NCBI RefSeq assembly: GCF_013408655.1
Contig: NZ_JACCBP010000001.1
Span: 124,001-188,000, forward strand
Length of the DNA stretch: 64,000 nucleotides
Source: Pigmentiphaga litoralis
GTDB lineage: Bacteria; Pseudomonadota; Gammaproteobacteria; Burkholderiales; Burkholderiaceae_B
Direction of reading: 5' to 3'
In this document: piece after piece, positions 24,773 to 35,484 of the stretch
How the letters are laid out: every line of letters begins with the position of its first letter
Numbering within the stretch: position 1 is the stretch's first letter
Notes under the pieces: model-generated
Databases searched by the model: none
The model's input: the letters and a program-made list of their open reading frames with translations, nothing else
What the model was told of the DNA's origin: nothing
Made by a program: the position numbers and the translations under genes

Positions 24773-25240
24773 ATGATCAAAGTCAGCGAAATTTTGCGTG
24801 TGAAGGGCGATGCGCTCTATACCGTCAGCCCGGATACGCCGGTCACTCAAGTGGTCGACACCATGTCGGTCCACGATATCGGGTCGCTCGTGGTCATGGA
24901 ATTCGGCGAACTCGTCGGGATGCTGACCTTCCGCGAAATCATCCGCCATCTGCAAAAGAATGCCGGATCGCTGGGCACGTCCACCATCCGTTCGATCATG
25001 GACGATGCGCCTGTCACGGTGTCCCCCAATACCGAAGTGAACGAAGTTCGGCGCCTGATGCTCGACAAGCACGCGCGCTACATCCCGGTCATGGATGGCC
25101 GCATGTTGCTGGGCGTGATTTCGTTCTACGACGTGGCCAAGGCGGTGCTGGAAGCGCAAGGCTTCGAAAACCGCATGCTCAAGGCCTACATTCGCGACTG
25201 GCCGGGTGAACAGCGCGAAGCCGAAGAAGGCATGGCCTGA
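24773..25240 (+). CDS. Stand-alone CBS-domain-pair protein
   Basis: 155 residues with GAGGAG upstream. Two CBS motifs in tandem: residues ~15-65 (TVSPDTPVTQVVDTMSVHDIGSLVVMEFGELVGMLTFREI) and ~80-130 (TVSPNTEVNEVRRLMLDKHARYIPVMDGRMLLGVISFYDV). CBS pairs bind adenosyl nucleotides such as AMP, ATP or S-adenosylmethionine and act as energy sensors, but the partner is unknown. It lies 27 bases after the LysR gene and may share its transcript. Confidence 0.9.
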   Translation: MIKVSEILRVKGDALYTVSPDTPVTQVVDTMSVHDIGSLVVMEFGELVGMLTFREIIRHLQKNAGSLGTSTIRSIMDDAPVTVSPNTEVNEVRRLMLDKHARYIPVMDGRMLLGVISFYDVAKAVLEAQGFENRMLKAYIRDWPGEQREAEEGMA

Positions 25241-25323
25241 GGCTCCCGGGCCAGCCCCGCCCGAGCCGGCCCAGGCCGGCCAGGCCGGCAGCAGGCGGCT
25301 GGCTTACCCCGATCGGCCGCCAG

Positions 25324-25332
25324 TGCGATAAT
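25324..25332 (+). promoter_or_regulatory. Extended -10 promoter candidate for aroC
   Basis: TGCGATAAT combines a TGn extension with a GATAAT hexamer 45 bases before the aroC ATG. The -35 is poor, as is common for extended -10 promoters. Confidence 0.4.
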
Positions 25333-25376
25333 CGCGTTTTCCGCTCACTACACCCGGCGTCCCCGGGCACGATCCT

Positions 25377-26474
25377 ATGGCTGGCAATACGCTCGGTGAA
25401 CTGTTTCGCGTCACCAACTTTGGTGAATCCCACGGCCCTGCGATCGGCTGCGTGATCGACGGCTGCCCGCCGGGACTGCCACTGACAGAAGCCGACATCC
25501 AGATCGAACTGGACCGCCGCCGCCCGGGTACCTCGCGCCACGTCACGCAGCGCCAGGAACCGGATCAGGTTGAAATCCTGTCCGGCGTGTACCAGGGCGT
25601 AACCAGCGGAACGCCCATCGCGCTGCTGATCCGCAATCAGGACGCGCGCAGCAAGGACTATTCGAACATTGCCGAGACCTTCCGTCCGGGCCACGCCGAC
25701 TACACCTACTGGCACAAGTTTGGCGTGCGCGATCCGCGCGGCGGGGGGCGTTCTTCCGCCCGCCTGACGGCGCCGACCGTGGCGGCCGGCGCCGTGGCCA
25801 AGCTGTGGCTCAAGCAGCGATTCAACATCCGCGTTCGTGGGTTCATGAGCCAGCTCGGTCCGATCCCGATCGAATTCCAGTCGTGGGACCACGTCCACGC
25901 CAATCCTTTCTTTGCCGCCAACGCCACGCAGATCGACGAGCTGGAAGCCTATATGGACCAGCTGCGCAAGGATGGCGATTCGGTGGGCGCGCGGATCGAC
26001 CTGGTGGCCGAAGGCGTGCCCGTGGGTTGGGGTGAACCGATATATGGCCGCCTGGATGCCGACATTGCGCATGCCATGATGGGCTTGAATGCCGTCAAGG
26101 GCGTGGAAATCGGCGCCGGTTTCGCCAGCGTTGCGCAGCGCGGCAGCGAACATGGCGACGAGCTCGATCCGACCGGTTTCGGCACCAATCACGCCGGCGG
26201 CGTGCTGGGCGGCATCACCACGGGGCAGGACATCCGGGTGTCGATTGCGATCAAGCCGACATCCAGCATCCGCACGCCGCGCCAGTCGATCGACAAGGCC
26301 GGCACGCCGACCGTCGTCGAAACGCATGGGCGCCATGATCCGTGCGTGGGCATCCGCGCGACTCCCGTGGCCGAAGGGCTGCTGGCGATCGTGCTGATGG
26401 ACCAGGCGCTGCGCCACCGCGCGCAGAACGCCGACGTGCACGTGGATACGCCTGCGATTCCGGCTCATCGCTGA
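25377..26474 (+). CDS. aroC: Chorismate synthase
   Basis: 365 residues, normal for the family. Signatures: [21 protein letters not shown] at residues ~16-36, [15 protein letters not shown] and the C-terminal [17 protein letters not shown]. It makes chorismate from 5-enolpyruvylshikimate 3-phosphate with reduced FMN, the last common step of aromatic amino acid synthesis. Other aro genes are not adjacent; the trp genes occur 10 kb downstream. Confidence 0.97.
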   Translation: MAGNTLGELFRVTNFGESHGPAIGCVIDGCPPGLPLTEADIQIELDRRRPGTSRHVTQRQEPDQVEILSGVYQGVTSGTPIALLIRNQDARSKDYSNIAETFRPGHADYTYWHKFGVRDPRGGGRSSARLTAPTVAAGAVAKLWLKQRFNIRVRGFMSQLGPIPIEFQSWDHVHANPFFAANATQIDELEAYMDQLRKDGDSVGARIDLVAEGVPVGWGEPIYGRLDADIAHAMMGLNAVKGVEIGAGFASVAQRGSEHGDELDPTGFGTNHAGGVLGGITTGQDIRVSIAIKPTSSIRTPRQSIDKAGTPTVVETHGRHDPCVGIRATPVAEGLLAIVLMDQALRHRAQNADVHVDTPAIPAHR

Positions 26475-26572
26475 TCCCGGGCAGACATCCCCGCAGCCTG
26501 CCGTGCTTCCCTAACGCACAGTTACGTCCTATTCGGGCAGAATCACGGCAGTTCACTTACCGGGGGAGCCAC

Positions 26573-27412
26573 ATGACCACTTTCATTACGCCGACATTCA
26601 AGCGCACCGCGATGCGTACTGCCGCCATTCTGGCGTTCACGGCCGTGGCCGGCTGCCAGAGCGTCAACACGACCCAGGGCGGCGCGATCGGCATCGACCG
26701 CACGCAGCGCATGTCGAGCCTGGTGCCCGAAGCGCAACTGGATCAGGAAGCCGTCAAGCTGTACGCGCAGACGCTGAACGATGCCAAAGCCAAGGGCCAG
26801 CTCAACGCCAACGCCGCGCAGGCCCAGCGGGTCCGCACGATTTCGCAGCGCCTGATCGCCCAGGTCGGCACCTTCCGTCCGGAAGCGGCGTCGTGGAAGT
26901 GGGAAGTCAACGTCATCGACAGCAAGGAAGTGAACGCCTGGTGCATGCCCGGCGGCAAGATCGCCGTGTACACCGGCCTGATCAACTCCGTGAAGCCAAC
27001 CGACGACGAACTGGCTGCCGTGATCGGCCACGAAATTGCGCATGCGCTGCGTGAACACGCCCGTGAACGTGCGTCCCAGCAGATGGCGACCAGCGTCGGC
27101 CTGAGCGTGCTGTCGGTGGTGACCGGCAACCAGGCCACGTCCGACCTGGGCGGCACCCTGGCCAACGTCATGTTCGGCCTGCCGAACAGCCGTCTGCACG
27201 AAACCGAAGCCGACCGCATGGGCGTCGAACTGGCCGCCCGCGCCGGGTACGATCCCCGCGCCGCCGTCACGCTGTGGACCAAGATGGGCGCGCTCAGCGG
27301 CGGGTCCGCCCAGCCGGAACTGCTGTCGACCCACCCGTCGGCCGAGTCCCGTATTGCCGACCTGAAGGTCGCGTCCGAAAAGGTGCTGCCGCTGTACCAG
27401 GCGCGCAAGTAA
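26573..27412 (+). CDS. M48-family metalloprotease lipoprotein
   Basis: 279 residues from ATG 26573 (GGGGGAG, 4-base spacing). Lipobox AVAGC with lipidated Cys28. Zinc motif HEIAH at 153-157 and third ligand Glu in LHETEADRMG mark the M48B (Oma1/LoiP/YcaL) group. Such periplasmic peptidases take part in outer-membrane protein quality control. No TPR extension, unlike BepA. Stands between aroC and leuC on the same strand. Confidence 0.92.
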   Translation: MTTFITPTFKRTAMRTAAILAFTAVAGCQSVNTTQGGAIGIDRTQRMSSLVPEAQLDQEAVKLYAQTLNDAKAKGQLNANAAQAQRVRTISQRLIAQVGTFRPEAASWKWEVNVIDSKEVNAWCMPGGKIAVYTGLINSVKPTDDELAAVIGHEIAHALREHARERASQQMATSVGLSVLSVVTGNQATSDLGGTLANVMFGLPNSRLHETEADRMGVELAARAGYDPRAAVTLWTKMGALSGGSAQPELLSTHPSAESRIADLKVASEKVLPLYQARK

Positions 27413-27600
27413 GTCATTCCGCCGGCGATTCGGCGGAAACCCGCAGGGCAAGAGCAGGCCGCGCAGCAAGCCAGGGCGCGGCCTGTGGCATAATCTAACG
27501 CTACCTTCACCCGAGCGGGTCCTTAGTGACGACCAGGCGCGTGCCCCGCGCCAACTGTGCCGCCAGCTAAATTGAGCCCGTTCAATTTTTGACCGGAATC

Positions 27601-29010
27601 ATGGCGAATATGGCTCGTACTCTTTACGACAAGTTGTGGGACGCTCACGTCGTCCACCAGGATGAAGACGGAACCTGTCTGATCTACATCGATCGCCATC
27701 TCGTGCACGAAGTGACGAGCCCCCAGGCGTTCGAAGGCCTCAAGATCGCAAACCGCCCCATCTGGCGCATCAGCTCCAACCTTGCGGTGGCTGACCACAA
27801 CGTTCCCACGCACAACCGCGCAAGCGGCATCGCCGATCCCGTCTCCAGGCTGCAGGTCGATACGCTCGACGCCAACTGCGAAGAACACGGCATCGTCGAA
27901 TTCAGCATGAACGACCATCGTCAGGGCATCGTCCACGTGATCGGCCCGGAACAGGGCGCGACCCTGCCAGGCATGACGGTCGTCTGCGGCGACTCGCACA
28001 CCAGCACGCACGGCGCCGTTGCGGCCCTGGCGTTCGGCATCGGCACGTCCGAAGTCGAGCACACCATGGCCACGCAAACGCTGAACATGAAAAAGAACAA
28101 GAACATGCTGGTCCGCATCGAAGGCGCGCTGCCTGCCGGTTGCACGGCCAAGGACGTGATCCTGCATGTGATCGGCGTGATCGGCACGGCTGGCGGCACG
28201 GGCCACGCGATCGAATTCGCGGGCAGCACCGTGCGCGACCTGTCGGTCGAAGGCCGCATGACGATGTGCAACATGGCGATCGAAGCCGGTGCGCGGTCGG
28301 GCCTGGTGGCCGTCGATCAAAAGACGATCGACTACTTCAAGGGCCGCACGTACGCGCCCAAGGAAGACCAGTGGGACGCCGCCGTCGACTACTGGAAGAC
28401 GCTGCACTCCGACGAAGGCGCGCATTTCGACCGCGTGGTCGAGATCAACGCCGCCGACATCCAGCCGCAGGTCACCTGGGGCACGTCGCCCGAAATGGTG
28501 CTGCCAGTCAACGCGATTGTTCCCGATCCTGCCAAGGAAAGCGACGAAGTGCGCCGCGAAGGCATCGAACGCGCGCTGGCCTACATGGGCCTGACCGCCA
28601 ACATGCCGATCACCGACATCATGATCGACAAGGTCTTTATCGGTTCGTGCACCAACTCGCGGATCGAAGACCTGCGCGCCGCGGCCGACGTGCTGCGCGG
28701 CAAGCGGATTGCTTCGAACGTCCAGCTCGCGCTGGCCGTGCCGGGCTCGGGCCTAGTCAAGTCGCAGGCCGAAAAGGAAGGCCTGGACAAGGTGTTCCTG
28801 GACGCCGGCTTCGAATGGCGTGATCCGGGCTGCTCGATGTGCCTGGCCATGAACGACGACAAGCTGGGCCCCGGCGAACGTTGCGCGTCCACGTCCAACC
28901 GCAACTTCGAAGGCCGTCAGGGCCAGGGCGGCCGCACCCATCTGGTCAGCCCCGCCATGGCGGCAGCGGCTGCGGTGGCAGGCCACTTTGTCGACGTGCG
29001 CAACGCGTAA
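27601..29010 (+). CDS. leuC: 3-isopropylmalate dehydratase large subunit
   Basis: 469 residues from ATG 27601 (GGA with 4-base spacing; ATG 27610 is an alternative). [4Fe-4S] cluster Cys are in [16 protein letters not shown] and [21 protein letters not shown] carries active-site residues. With LeuD it isomerises 2- and 3-isopropylmalate. About 190 bases upstream are non-coding, with CATAAT at 27489-27494 as a weak -10 candidate and a small GC-rich stem, so a leader-type control of leu genes is possible but not demonstrable. Confidence 0.97.
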   Translation: MANMARTLYDKLWDAHVVHQDEDGTCLIYIDRHLVHEVTSPQAFEGLKIANRPIWRISSNLAVADHNVPTHNRASGIADPVSRLQVDTLDANCEEHGIVEFSMNDHRQGIVHVIGPEQGATLPGMTVVCGDSHTSTHGAVAALAFGIGTSEVEHTMATQTLNMKKNKNMLVRIEGALPAGCTAKDVILHVIGVIGTAGGTGHAIEFAGSTVRDLSVEGRMTMCNMAIEAGARSGLVAVDQKTIDYFKGRTYAPKEDQWDAAVDYWKTLHSDEGAHFDRVVEINAADIQPQVTWGTSPEMVLPVNAIVPDPAKESDEVRREGIERALAYMGLTANMPITDIMIDKVFIGSCTNSRIEDLRAAADVLRGKRIASNVQLALAVPGSGLVKSQAEKEGLDKVFLDAGFEWRDPGCSMCLAMNDDKLGPGERCASTSNRNFEGRQGQGGRTHLVSPAMAAAAAVAGHFVDVRNA

Positions 29011-29027
29011 AGAATCAGGAAAACATC

Positions 29028-29687
29028 ATGCAAGCATTTACCGTACATGAAGGCCTGGTGGCGCCGATGGATCGCGCCAATGTCGACACCGACCAGATCA
29101 TTCCCAAGCAATTCCTGAAGGCCATCACGCGTTCGGGTTTTGGCCCGCACCTGTTCGACGCCTGGCGTTACCTGGACGAAGGCCAGCCCGGCATGGACAA
29201 TTCCAAGCGGCCGCTGAACCCGGAATTCGTGCTGAACCAGCCGCGTTACCAGGGCGCTTCCGTACTGCTGGCCCGCAAGAACTTTGGCTGCGGGTCGAGC
29301 CGGGAACACGCGCCTTGGGCGCTCGATCAATACGGCTTTCGCTGCGTGATCGCGCCGTCGTTTGCCGACATCTTCTTCAACAACAGCTTCAAGAACGGCT
29401 TTCTGCCGATCGTGCTGCCCGAAGATCAGGTGGCGCGTCTGTTCGACGAAGCCGAGGCGACCGAAGGCTACCGCCTGCGCATCGACCTGGAACGTCAGGT
29501 CGTGGTGACGCCGTCGGGTGAAGAAATGCCGTTCAAGATCGACGAATTCCGCAAGTACTGCATGCTCAATGGCCTGGACGAAATCGGCCTGACCCTGCGC
29601 AATGCCGACAAGATCCGCGCCTACGAAGCGGATCGACTGGCCAAGCAGCCCTGGCTTGAATCGCCTGCGCTGCGCGCCACCCACTAA
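29028..29687 (+). CDS. leuD: 3-isopropylmalate dehydratase small subunit
   Basis: 219 residues from ATG 29028 (AGGA, 7-base spacing). Conserved [17 protein letters not shown] and [14 protein letters not shown] are LeuD hallmarks. Begins 17 bases after leuC; in some relatives an entericidin gene lies here, but none does in this window. Confidence 0.97.
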   Translation: MQAFTVHEGLVAPMDRANVDTDQIIPKQFLKAITRSGFGPHLFDAWRYLDEGQPGMDNSKRPLNPEFVLNQPRYQGASVLLARKNFGCGSSREHAPWALDQYGFRCVIAPSFADIFFNNSFKNGFLPIVLPEDQVARLFDEAEATEGYRLRIDLERQVVVTPSGEEMPFKIDEFRKYCMLNGLDEIGLTLRNADKIRAYEADRLAKQPWLESPALRATH

Positions 29688-29702
29688 CCTGAACAGATCG
29701 AC

Positions 29703-30779
29703 ATGACCCAACACATTGCAGTGCTGCCGGGCGACGGCATCGGACCGGAAATCATCGAACAGGCCGTGCGCGTGCTGACGTCGCTGGGCGAAGACTTCCG
29801 TATCGAAGAACAGCCGGTGGGCGGCGCGGCCTATGCCGCGTCGGGCCATCCCTTGCCGCCCGCCACGCTGGACCTGGCCAAACGCGCCGATGCGGTGCTG
29901 TTCGGGTCGGTCGGCGATTGGAAGTACGACTCGCTGGAGCGTTCGCTGCGCCCCGAGCAGGCCATCCTGGGCCTGCGCAAGCAGTTGGGTCTGTTCGCCA
30001 ACCTGCGTCCGGCCATCCTGTATCCGGAACTGGCCAACGCATCGTCGCTCAAACCGGAAGTGGTCGCGGGCCTGGACATCATCATCATCCGTGAACTGAC
30101 GGGTGACATCTATTTCGGTTCGCCGCGCGGCATGCGCACGGCGCCCGACGGCCAGTTCGCAGGCGAGCGCGAAGGGTTCGACACGATGCGGTATGCCGAG
30201 TCCGAAATCCGCCGTATCGCCCACGTCGGCTTCAAGACCGCGCAGAAGCGCAACCGCAAGCTGTGCAGCGTGGACAAGTCCAACGTGCTGGAAACCTTCC
30301 AGTTCTGGCGCGACATCATGACCGAAGTCGGCAAGGAATATCCCGACGTCGAACTGAGCCACATGTATGTCGACAACGCAGCCATGCAACTGGTGCGCGC
30401 GCCCAAGCAGTTCGACGTGATCGTGACCGGCAACCTGTTTGGCGACATCCTGTCCGACCAGGCATCGATGCTGACAGGTTCGATCGGCATGTTGCCGTCG
30501 GCCTCGCTCAACGAGTCGGGCAAGGGTCTGTACGAGCCCAGCCACGGTTCGGCGCCCGACATTGCCAACCAGGACATCGCCAATCCCCTGGCGACCATCC
30601 TGTCGGCGGCCATGATGCTGCGGTATTCGCTCGACAAGGCGGCGCAGGCCGATCGTATCGAAGCCGCCGTCAAGACCGTGCTGGGCCAGGGCCTGCGCAC
30701 GGCCGACATTTTCGAAGCCGGCACCACCAAGGTGGGTACCACCGAGATGGGCAACGCCGTCATCAAAGCACTGAAGTAA
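29703..30779 (+). CDS. leuB: 3-isopropylmalate dehydrogenase
   Basis: 358 residues. [10 protein letters not shown] at the N-terminus, [14 protein letters not shown] (substrate loop), [15 protein letters not shown] and [26 protein letters not shown] (metal-binding Asp) define LeuB. Oxidative decarboxylation of 3-isopropylmalate with NAD. 15 bases after leuD, third gene of the leu operon. Confidence 0.97.
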   Translation: MTQHIAVLPGDGIGPEIIEQAVRVLTSLGEDFRIEEQPVGGAAYAASGHPLPPATLDLAKRADAVLFGSVGDWKYDSLERSLRPEQAILGLRKQLGLFANLRPAILYPELANASSLKPEVVAGLDIIIIRELTGDIYFGSPRGMRTAPDGQFAGEREGFDTMRYAESEIRRIAHVGFKTAQKRNRKLCSVDKSNVLETFQFWRDIMTEVGKEYPDVELSHMYVDNAAMQLVRAPKQFDVIVTGNLFGDILSDQASMLTGSIGMLPSASLNESGKGLYEPSHGSAPDIANQDIANPLATILSAAMMLRYSLDKAAQADRIEAAVKTVLGQGLRTADIFEAGTTKVGTTEMGNAVIKALK

Positions 30780-30798
30780 ACGCAACGCGTGTCGCGCC

Positions 30799-30819
30799 CC
30801 CGGGTGTGATACGCCCGGG
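30799..30819 (+). other. Strong hairpin between leuB and asd
   Basis: A 9-bp stem CCCGGGTGT/ACGCCCGGG (one G:U) with a 3-base loop lies 20 bases past leuB and 27 before asd. No T-run follows, so it may be a processing or partial-attenuation element separating leuCDB from asd. Confidence 0.5.
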
Positions 30820-30845
30820 TAACCAACCCTGATATGGAGTCAACA

Positions 30846-31976
30846 ATGAAAGCAGTGGGTCTGGTCGGCTGGCGCGGTATGGTCGGTTCCGTACTGATGC
30901 AGCGCATGCGCGATGAAAACGACTTTGCGTTGATCGAACCGGTGTTCTTTTCCACCAGCAACCAGGGTGGCAAGGCGCCGGCATGGGCAGAGGGCGCAGG
31001 CCCCCTGCAGAACGCGTACGACATCGACGCGCTGAAAAAGCTGCCGATCATCGTGACCGCGCAGGGCGGCGACTACACGTCCGAGGTCTACCCCAAGCTG
31101 CGCGCGGCCGGCTGGACCGGCACGTGGATCGACGCGGCCAGCACGCTGCGCATGAAAGATGACGCCATCATTGTGCTGGACCCGGTCAACCGTCACGTGA
31201 TCGACGCGGCGCTGGCCAAGGGCGTGCGCGATTTCATTGGCGGCAACTGCACCGTCAGCTGCATGCTGATCGGCCTGGGCGGGCTGTTCAAGCACGACCT
31301 GGTCGAGTGGATGACCAGCATGACCTACCAGGCGGCATCGGGCGGCGGCGCGCAGCACATGCGCGAGCTGTTGACGCAGTTCGGCCTGTTGAACGGCCAG
31401 GTCAAGGGCCTGCTGGACGACCCGGCATCGGCCATTCTGGACATCGACCGCAACGTGCTGGCGCTGCAGAAGGATCCGTCGCTGCCGCAGGCGCAATTTG
31501 GCGTGCCGCTGGCCGGCAACCTGATCCCGTGGATCGACAAGGACCTGGGCAACGGCATGTCCAAGGAAGAGTGGAAGGGCGGCGCCGAAACCAACAAGAT
31601 CCTGGGTCTGGGCGTGGGCTTTGGCGGTTCCAGGGAAGTGCCGATCGACGGTCTGTGCGTGCGGATCGGCGCCATGCGCTGCCACAGCCAGGCACTGACG
31701 ATCAAGCTCAAGAAAGACGTGCCGCTGGACGAGATCGACGACATCCTGCGATCGGCCAATCCCTGGGCCAGCGTCGTGCCAAACACGCGTGAAGACTCGA
31801 TGCGCTCGCTCACGCCGGTGGCCGTGACGGGCACCCTGACGATTCCGGTGGGCCGCATGCGCAAGCTGTCGATGGGTCCGGATTACCTGAGCGCGTTCAC
31901 GGTGGGCGACCAGTTGTTGTGGGGCGCTGCTGAACCGCTGCGCCGCATGCTTCGGATCGTGCTGGGCGAGCTGTAA
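30846..31976 (+). CDS. asd: Aspartate-semialdehyde dehydrogenase
   Basis: 376 residues from ATG 30846, which has GGAG at 30836-30839 (6-base spacing); the upstream ATG 30834 overlaps that site. [18 protein letters not shown] is the NADP loop, [17 protein letters not shown] has the catalytic Cys, and [27 protein letters not shown] the substrate region, all of the gammaproteobacterial type. It reduces aspartyl phosphate for Lys, Met, Thr and cell-wall diaminopimelate. Confidence 0.97.
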   Translation: MKAVGLVGWRGMVGSVLMQRMRDENDFALIEPVFFSTSNQGGKAPAWAEGAGPLQNAYDIDALKKLPIIVTAQGGDYTSEVYPKLRAAGWTGTWIDAASTLRMKDDAIIVLDPVNRHVIDAALAKGVRDFIGGNCTVSCMLIGLGGLFKHDLVEWMTSMTYQAASGGGAQHMRELLTQFGLLNGQVKGLLDDPASAILDIDRNVLALQKDPSLPQAQFGVPLAGNLIPWIDKDLGNGMSKEEWKGGAETNKILGLGVGFGGSREVPIDGLCVRIGAMRCHSQALTIKLKKDVPLDEIDDILRSANPWASVVPNTREDSMRSLTPVAVTGTLTIPVGRMRKLSMGPDYLSAFTVGDQLLWGAAEPLRRMLRIVLGEL

Positions 31977-32024
31977 GACTCTGGCTGATTGCGTCCGGCT
32001 TTGGACGCGATCGCACGGAAAGGG

Positions 32025-32062
32025 AAGGGGCGGATGCTGCAAGGTGTCCGCCCCTTTGCTTT
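32025..32062 (+). terminator. Intrinsic terminator after asd
   Basis: Stem AAGGGGCGGA/TCCGCCCCTT (32025-32034 with 32047-32056, 12-base loop) followed by TGCTTT. A smaller hairpin GCGTCC/GGACGC precedes it at 31991-32008. Confidence 0.75.
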
Positions 32063-32199
32063 GGGCCCGCCACGTTGCGCCGGCCCGTTGTCATGGCGTT
32101 GTACGCCCGTTTTGTCCACCTGTCAGGCTAGGCACGTAGCTTGCCGCGTCCCCTGCCAGATGGTATGGTCAACGCTCAAAAAATCGGGGATAGAGTAGC

Positions 32200-35100
32200 T
32201 TGTTGCCCAACCACCATCGCGCGCCGTCGCCTGCAGTTTCCGGAATCGACAGCTCGACCGCGGGCACCCAGCCGACGCGCCTGCGCGCGTCGCTGCCTTT
32301 CGTGCTTCGACCGGCATGGCTGCTGAGTCTGTCCCTTGTGTTCACAAGCGCCAGTGGCGCCGCCGACCTGGGCCCCTTGCGCGTGTTGTCGGCATCGGGC
32401 GATCCGCTGCGCGCCGAGATCGAGATCAGCGCCTTCACGCCTGAAGAATCCACGACGCTGCAGGTGAATCTGGCGTCGGCCGATATCTATCGCGAAGCCA
32501 AGGTGGCCTATCCCGAAGGGTTGGCGGGCCTGACGCTCAAGGTGGCCGATCGCCCCAACGGCCGCAAGGTGGTCGAAGTGGTGTCGGCCGGTCCGGTGGA
32601 TGCCCATGTGCTGGACCTGCTGGTCGAAGTCACGTGGCACCAGGGCCGCTACATTCGCCAATATTCTTTCGTGCTGAAGTCGCCGCCGGCGGAAGCGCGC
32701 GCGCCTGCCGTGTCGTCGGCCGCCGTGCCGCCCACGCTCGTGCAGCCGGGTGACACGCTGTTTGATCTGGCCACGCGGCTGCGGCCCGAAGGCGCCACGG
32801 TGTTCCAGACGCTGCTGGCGCTGTTCCATGCGAACCCGCAGTCGTTCATCGATGGCAACATGAATCTGTTGCGTGCGGGCGCGACGCTGCAGGTGCCACC
32901 GGCATCGCAGGTGCTGGCCGAAAGCGACACCCAGGCGCGGCAGACGCTGCGCACGCAAAACGAATCGTTTGCGCTGTATCGCGAACGCGTGGCCCAGGCC
33001 GCTGCGGTCGCCACGCCGATCGAAGCAACGCCGCCTGCCAATTCAAGTGCGGGGGCGATTGCGCCGGCCCCATCTGAGCCGGCGCCGGCCGAAAGCCAGG
33101 GCGATGCACTGAAGCTGTCGGCCCAGGGTTCGGCGGCGTCGGACGCCACCAATCCGCAGGCCGTGCGGGATCGGCTGGAAGAAGAACGCGCGGCCACGCA
33201 GCGCGCGATCGACGAGTCCGAATCGCGGGTCAAGGAATTGACAGCGAACATCAATGCGATGCGTGGACTGCTGGAATCGCAGAACTCGGCGCTGGCAGGG
33301 ATGGAGCAGCGGGCCAATGCGGATGCTGCTGCGGATGCTGCTGCGGGTGCGCCGGCGACGCCGGGCGCGGACCCTGCGGCGGTTGATCCTGTGGGTGCTG
33401 CTGCTGCCGCCGCTGCGGGTACGGACCCGGCGGCCGATCCTGCGGCTGCGGCTGCGCCGGATGCCCCGGCGGCTGACGCGCCGCCTGCGGCGGATGCCCC
33501 GGCGGATCCAGCGGCCGATCCCGCGGCTGCGGCTGCGGCGCCTTTGGGTGAAGACACCCCGACGCCGGCGTGGGCGAATGAAAAGGTGATCGCGCTGTTC
33601 GGCGGCCTGCTTGCGGTCCTGGCGGTCGGCCTGGCCGTGATCACGCTGCGCCGTCGTGCGCGGCCCAGCACCCGATTCGACGTAACCGACTCGGCACGTG
33701 AACCCAATATGGCCGGCCTGCCGGTGCTGCCGGCGGATTCGGCCTTGCCGGCATCCACGCCGGCTGCGTCTGCTGCAGGCGGCGCCGTGGGCGGGCCTGT
33801 GGTGGGCGCGGCGGGTGCAAGCGCCGCCGCTTCTGCGGCTGCCGCGGCCGCCTACGTGGCATCCACCAGCGATGACGATGAATACGGCCCATTGGAAGAC
33901 GATGGCCCGCCCCCGGCGCATGTGGCGCCGATCGCGCCCATCGACTTCGGTTTTGATCTGGACCTGGACAAGCCAGTTGACAGCAGCTTGCCTGCCGAGC
34001 CGTTGGCCGTACTGCCGCTGACCGACATGGTCTACGCAGCCGGACCCACCCCGTCGAACGACGCCGCCGGCTTCCACGTCACGCCGCTAAGCGCCGACCT
34101 CGGTGCCGCGGGCAGCGTGGGGCAGGGCGCCTACGATCCCCACGTGAGCCAGGCCGCCGCGACCGCGCCGGTGCCCGAGGGCTCGACGCGCGAATCGCTG
34201 GCCGACGGATTTGCTGTGGCGGCTGCGTTGCCGTTGGCAGGTGCCGCGGCGGCAGCCGGTGCTGCAGCGGCGACGCCGGTAGCCGCTCCGGTCAAGGCCG
34301 TGGCCGCGCCCGGGCATGAGGATGCAACGGCGGGTGCCGCTGCGTCGGCGTTCGGGGCCGACAAGAATGGCGCGAAGACGGATGCGGTGAAGGGCGCAGG
34401 GTCGGCCGGCAAGGCGGCTGGCACGCCCGCTACGGCTGGCACGCCCGCTACGGCTGGCACGCCCGCTACGGCGGCTTCCAGCGCGACTGACATCTACGAC
34501 AAGGCGGCAAGTTCGCCTGAGCCTTCTGCTGCGCCGCTGGCGTCGCCAACGGCTGACGAGCCAGTGAGCAGTGCCCCGGGCAGCGCCCCGAAGCCGCACA
34601 CCCGCGCAGCGTCGACCGCTGCGGATGCGCCAGTGTCGAAATCGGCGGCCGCACTCCAGGCTGCACTGGCGGCAAATGCTGCAGCGACGGCTGCAACTGC
34701 GGCGGCCACGGCAACAGCAACAGCAACAGCAACGGCAACAGCACCAGCAACGGCAACAGCACCAGCAACAGCAACAGGAACAGCAACAGGAACAGCAACA
34801 GGAACAGCAACAGCACCGGCGCAAGTACCTCCAGTACCGGCAGTGGCGGGCACGCCAGCCGCAACGCCTCCAGCACACGCTGCGGTTGACGCGCCACCCG
34901 CAGCGCCGTCCGTCACCACGCCGGCCGTGTCGCCAGTGATTCCAGACGGCGATGCGCCACTGCAGCCGCCCATCACGCCCGAGAAGGCGGCACCCGGCAC
35001 GCCGGTGATGCCGGTCGTGACGCCGCCCGCGACGCCTGGGTTGCTGCCGGAACCGACGCCCGCGCCTGCAACGCCGGCACCGGATACCGCGAAGCCTGCG

Positions 35101-35484
35101 GACGCTTCCGCCGCGCCTGCAGGAACGACCGGCACGCCAGCCGCAACAGGCGCGACGCCCGCAACAGCCGCGACGCCCGCAGCGTCCGCCGTGCCAGCAG
35201 CACCCGCATCCGCATCCGCATCCGCATCCGCACCCGCATCCGCAACGCCCGCTGCACCTGCATCCGCAACACCCTCTGCACCCGCCAAACCCGTTCCGCC
35301 CAAGACCGTGCTGTCGTTCGACACGGACACCCCCTCGGCCACCACGACATCCAAGTTCGATCTGGCCAAGGCCTACATCGACCTGGGTGACCGCACGGCG
35401 GCGCGTCAGTTGCTGAACGAGATCGTCAAGACGGGCGACACAAGCCAGAAGCACCGCGCCCGCGACATGCTGGCCACGCTGTGA
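32200..35484 (+). CDS. fimV: FimV-like peptidoglycan-binding inner-membrane protein
   Basis: 1094 residues if TTG 32200 is used; the start is uncertain (in-frame GTG near 32299 also precedes the signal peptide). FimV N-terminal domain: ADLGPLRVLSASGDPLRAEIEI (residues ~50-160). A LysM-like segment VQPGDTLFDLATRLRP follows, then a coiled coil (~320-370), one transmembrane helix (~463-484) and a very long Ala/Pro/Thr-rich cytoplasmic linker. The C-terminal FimV motif is LAKAYIDLGDRTAARQLLNEIVKTG (~1052-1094). FimV organises polar type IV pilus and twitching components. The linker holds several in-frame DNA repeats. truA follows, as in Bordetella and relatives. Confidence 0.9.
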   Translation: MLPNHHRAPSPAVSGIDSSTAGTQPTRLRASLPFVLRPAWLLSLSLVFTSASGAADLGPLRVLSASGDPLRAEIEISAFTPEESTTLQVNLASADIYREAKVAYPEGLAGLTLKVADRPNGRKVVEVVSAGPVDAHVLDLLVEVTWHQGRYIRQYSFVLKSPPAEARAPAVSSAAVPPTLVQPGDTLFDLATRLRPEGATVFQTLLALFHANPQSFIDGNMNLLRAGATLQVPPASQVLAESDTQARQTLRTQNESFALYRERVAQAAAVATPIEATPPANSSAGAIAPAPSEPAPAESQGDALKLSAQGSAASDATNPQAVRDRLEEERAATQRAIDESESRVKELTANINAMRGLLESQNSALAGMEQRANADAAADAAAGAPATPGADPAAVDPVGAAAAAAAGTDPAADPAAAAAPDAPAADAPPAADAPADPAADPAAAAAAPLGEDTPTPAWANEKVIALFGGLLAVLAVGLAVITLRRRARPSTRFDVTDSAREPNMAGLPVLPADSALPASTPAASAAGGAVGGPVVGAAGASAAASAAAAAAYVASTSDDDEYGPLEDDGPPPAHVAPIAPIDFGFDLDLDKPVDSSLPAEPLAVLPLTDMVYAAGPTPSNDAAGFHVTPLSADLGAAGSVGQGAYDPHVSQAAATAPVPEGSTRESLADGFAVAAALPLAGAAAAAGAAAATPVAAPVKAVAAPGHEDATAGAAASAFGADKNGAKTDAVKGAGSAGKAAGTPATAGTPATAGTPATAASSATDIYDKAASSPEPSAAPLASPTADEPVSSAPGSAPKPHTRAASTAADAPVSKSAAALQAALAANAAATAATAAATATATATATATAPATATAPATATGTATGTATGTATAPAQVPPVPAVAGTPAATPPAHAAVDAPPAAPSVTTPAVSPVIPDGDAPLQPPITPEKAAPGTPVMPVVTPPATPGLLPEPTPAPATPAPDTAKPADASAAPAGTTGTPAATGATPATAATPAASAVPAAPASASASASAPASATPAAPASATPSAPAKPVPPKTVLSFDTDTPSATTTSKFDLAKAYIDLGDRTAARQLLNEIVKTGDTSQKHRARDMLATL
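34416..34469 (+). repeat. Three perfect 18-bp direct repeats in fimV
   Basis: GGCTGGCACGCCCGCTAC occurs three times without change, encoding Ala-Gly-Thr-Pro-Ala-Thr. Perfect identity at DNA level points to recent duplication. Confidence 0.9.
34711..34818 (+). repeat. GCAACA hexanucleotide tract in fimV
   Basis: About 18 hexamers of GCAACA with variants GCAACG, GCACCA and GGAACA encode Ala-Thr, Ala-Pro or Gly-Thr pairs (residues ~837-873). The AT-richer third positions contrast with the GC-rich surroundings, and copy-number change keeps the frame. Confidence 0.9.
35200..35241 (+). repeat. GCATCC/GCACCC hexanucleotide tract in fimV
   Basis: Seven in-frame hexamers (GCACCC, four GCATCC, GCACCC, GCATCC) encode Ala-Ser and Ala-Pro just before the conserved C-terminal motif. 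Confidence 0.85.

Noticed and set aside
25241..25330. GGCCGG-rich tract after the CBS gene as a terminator
   Set aside because: Several short GC-rich pairings are possible but there is no defined stem with a T-run.
34711..34818. Possible CRISPR array
   Set aside because: Pure hexanucleotide repeat inside a coding frame; no spacers and no cas genes in the window.
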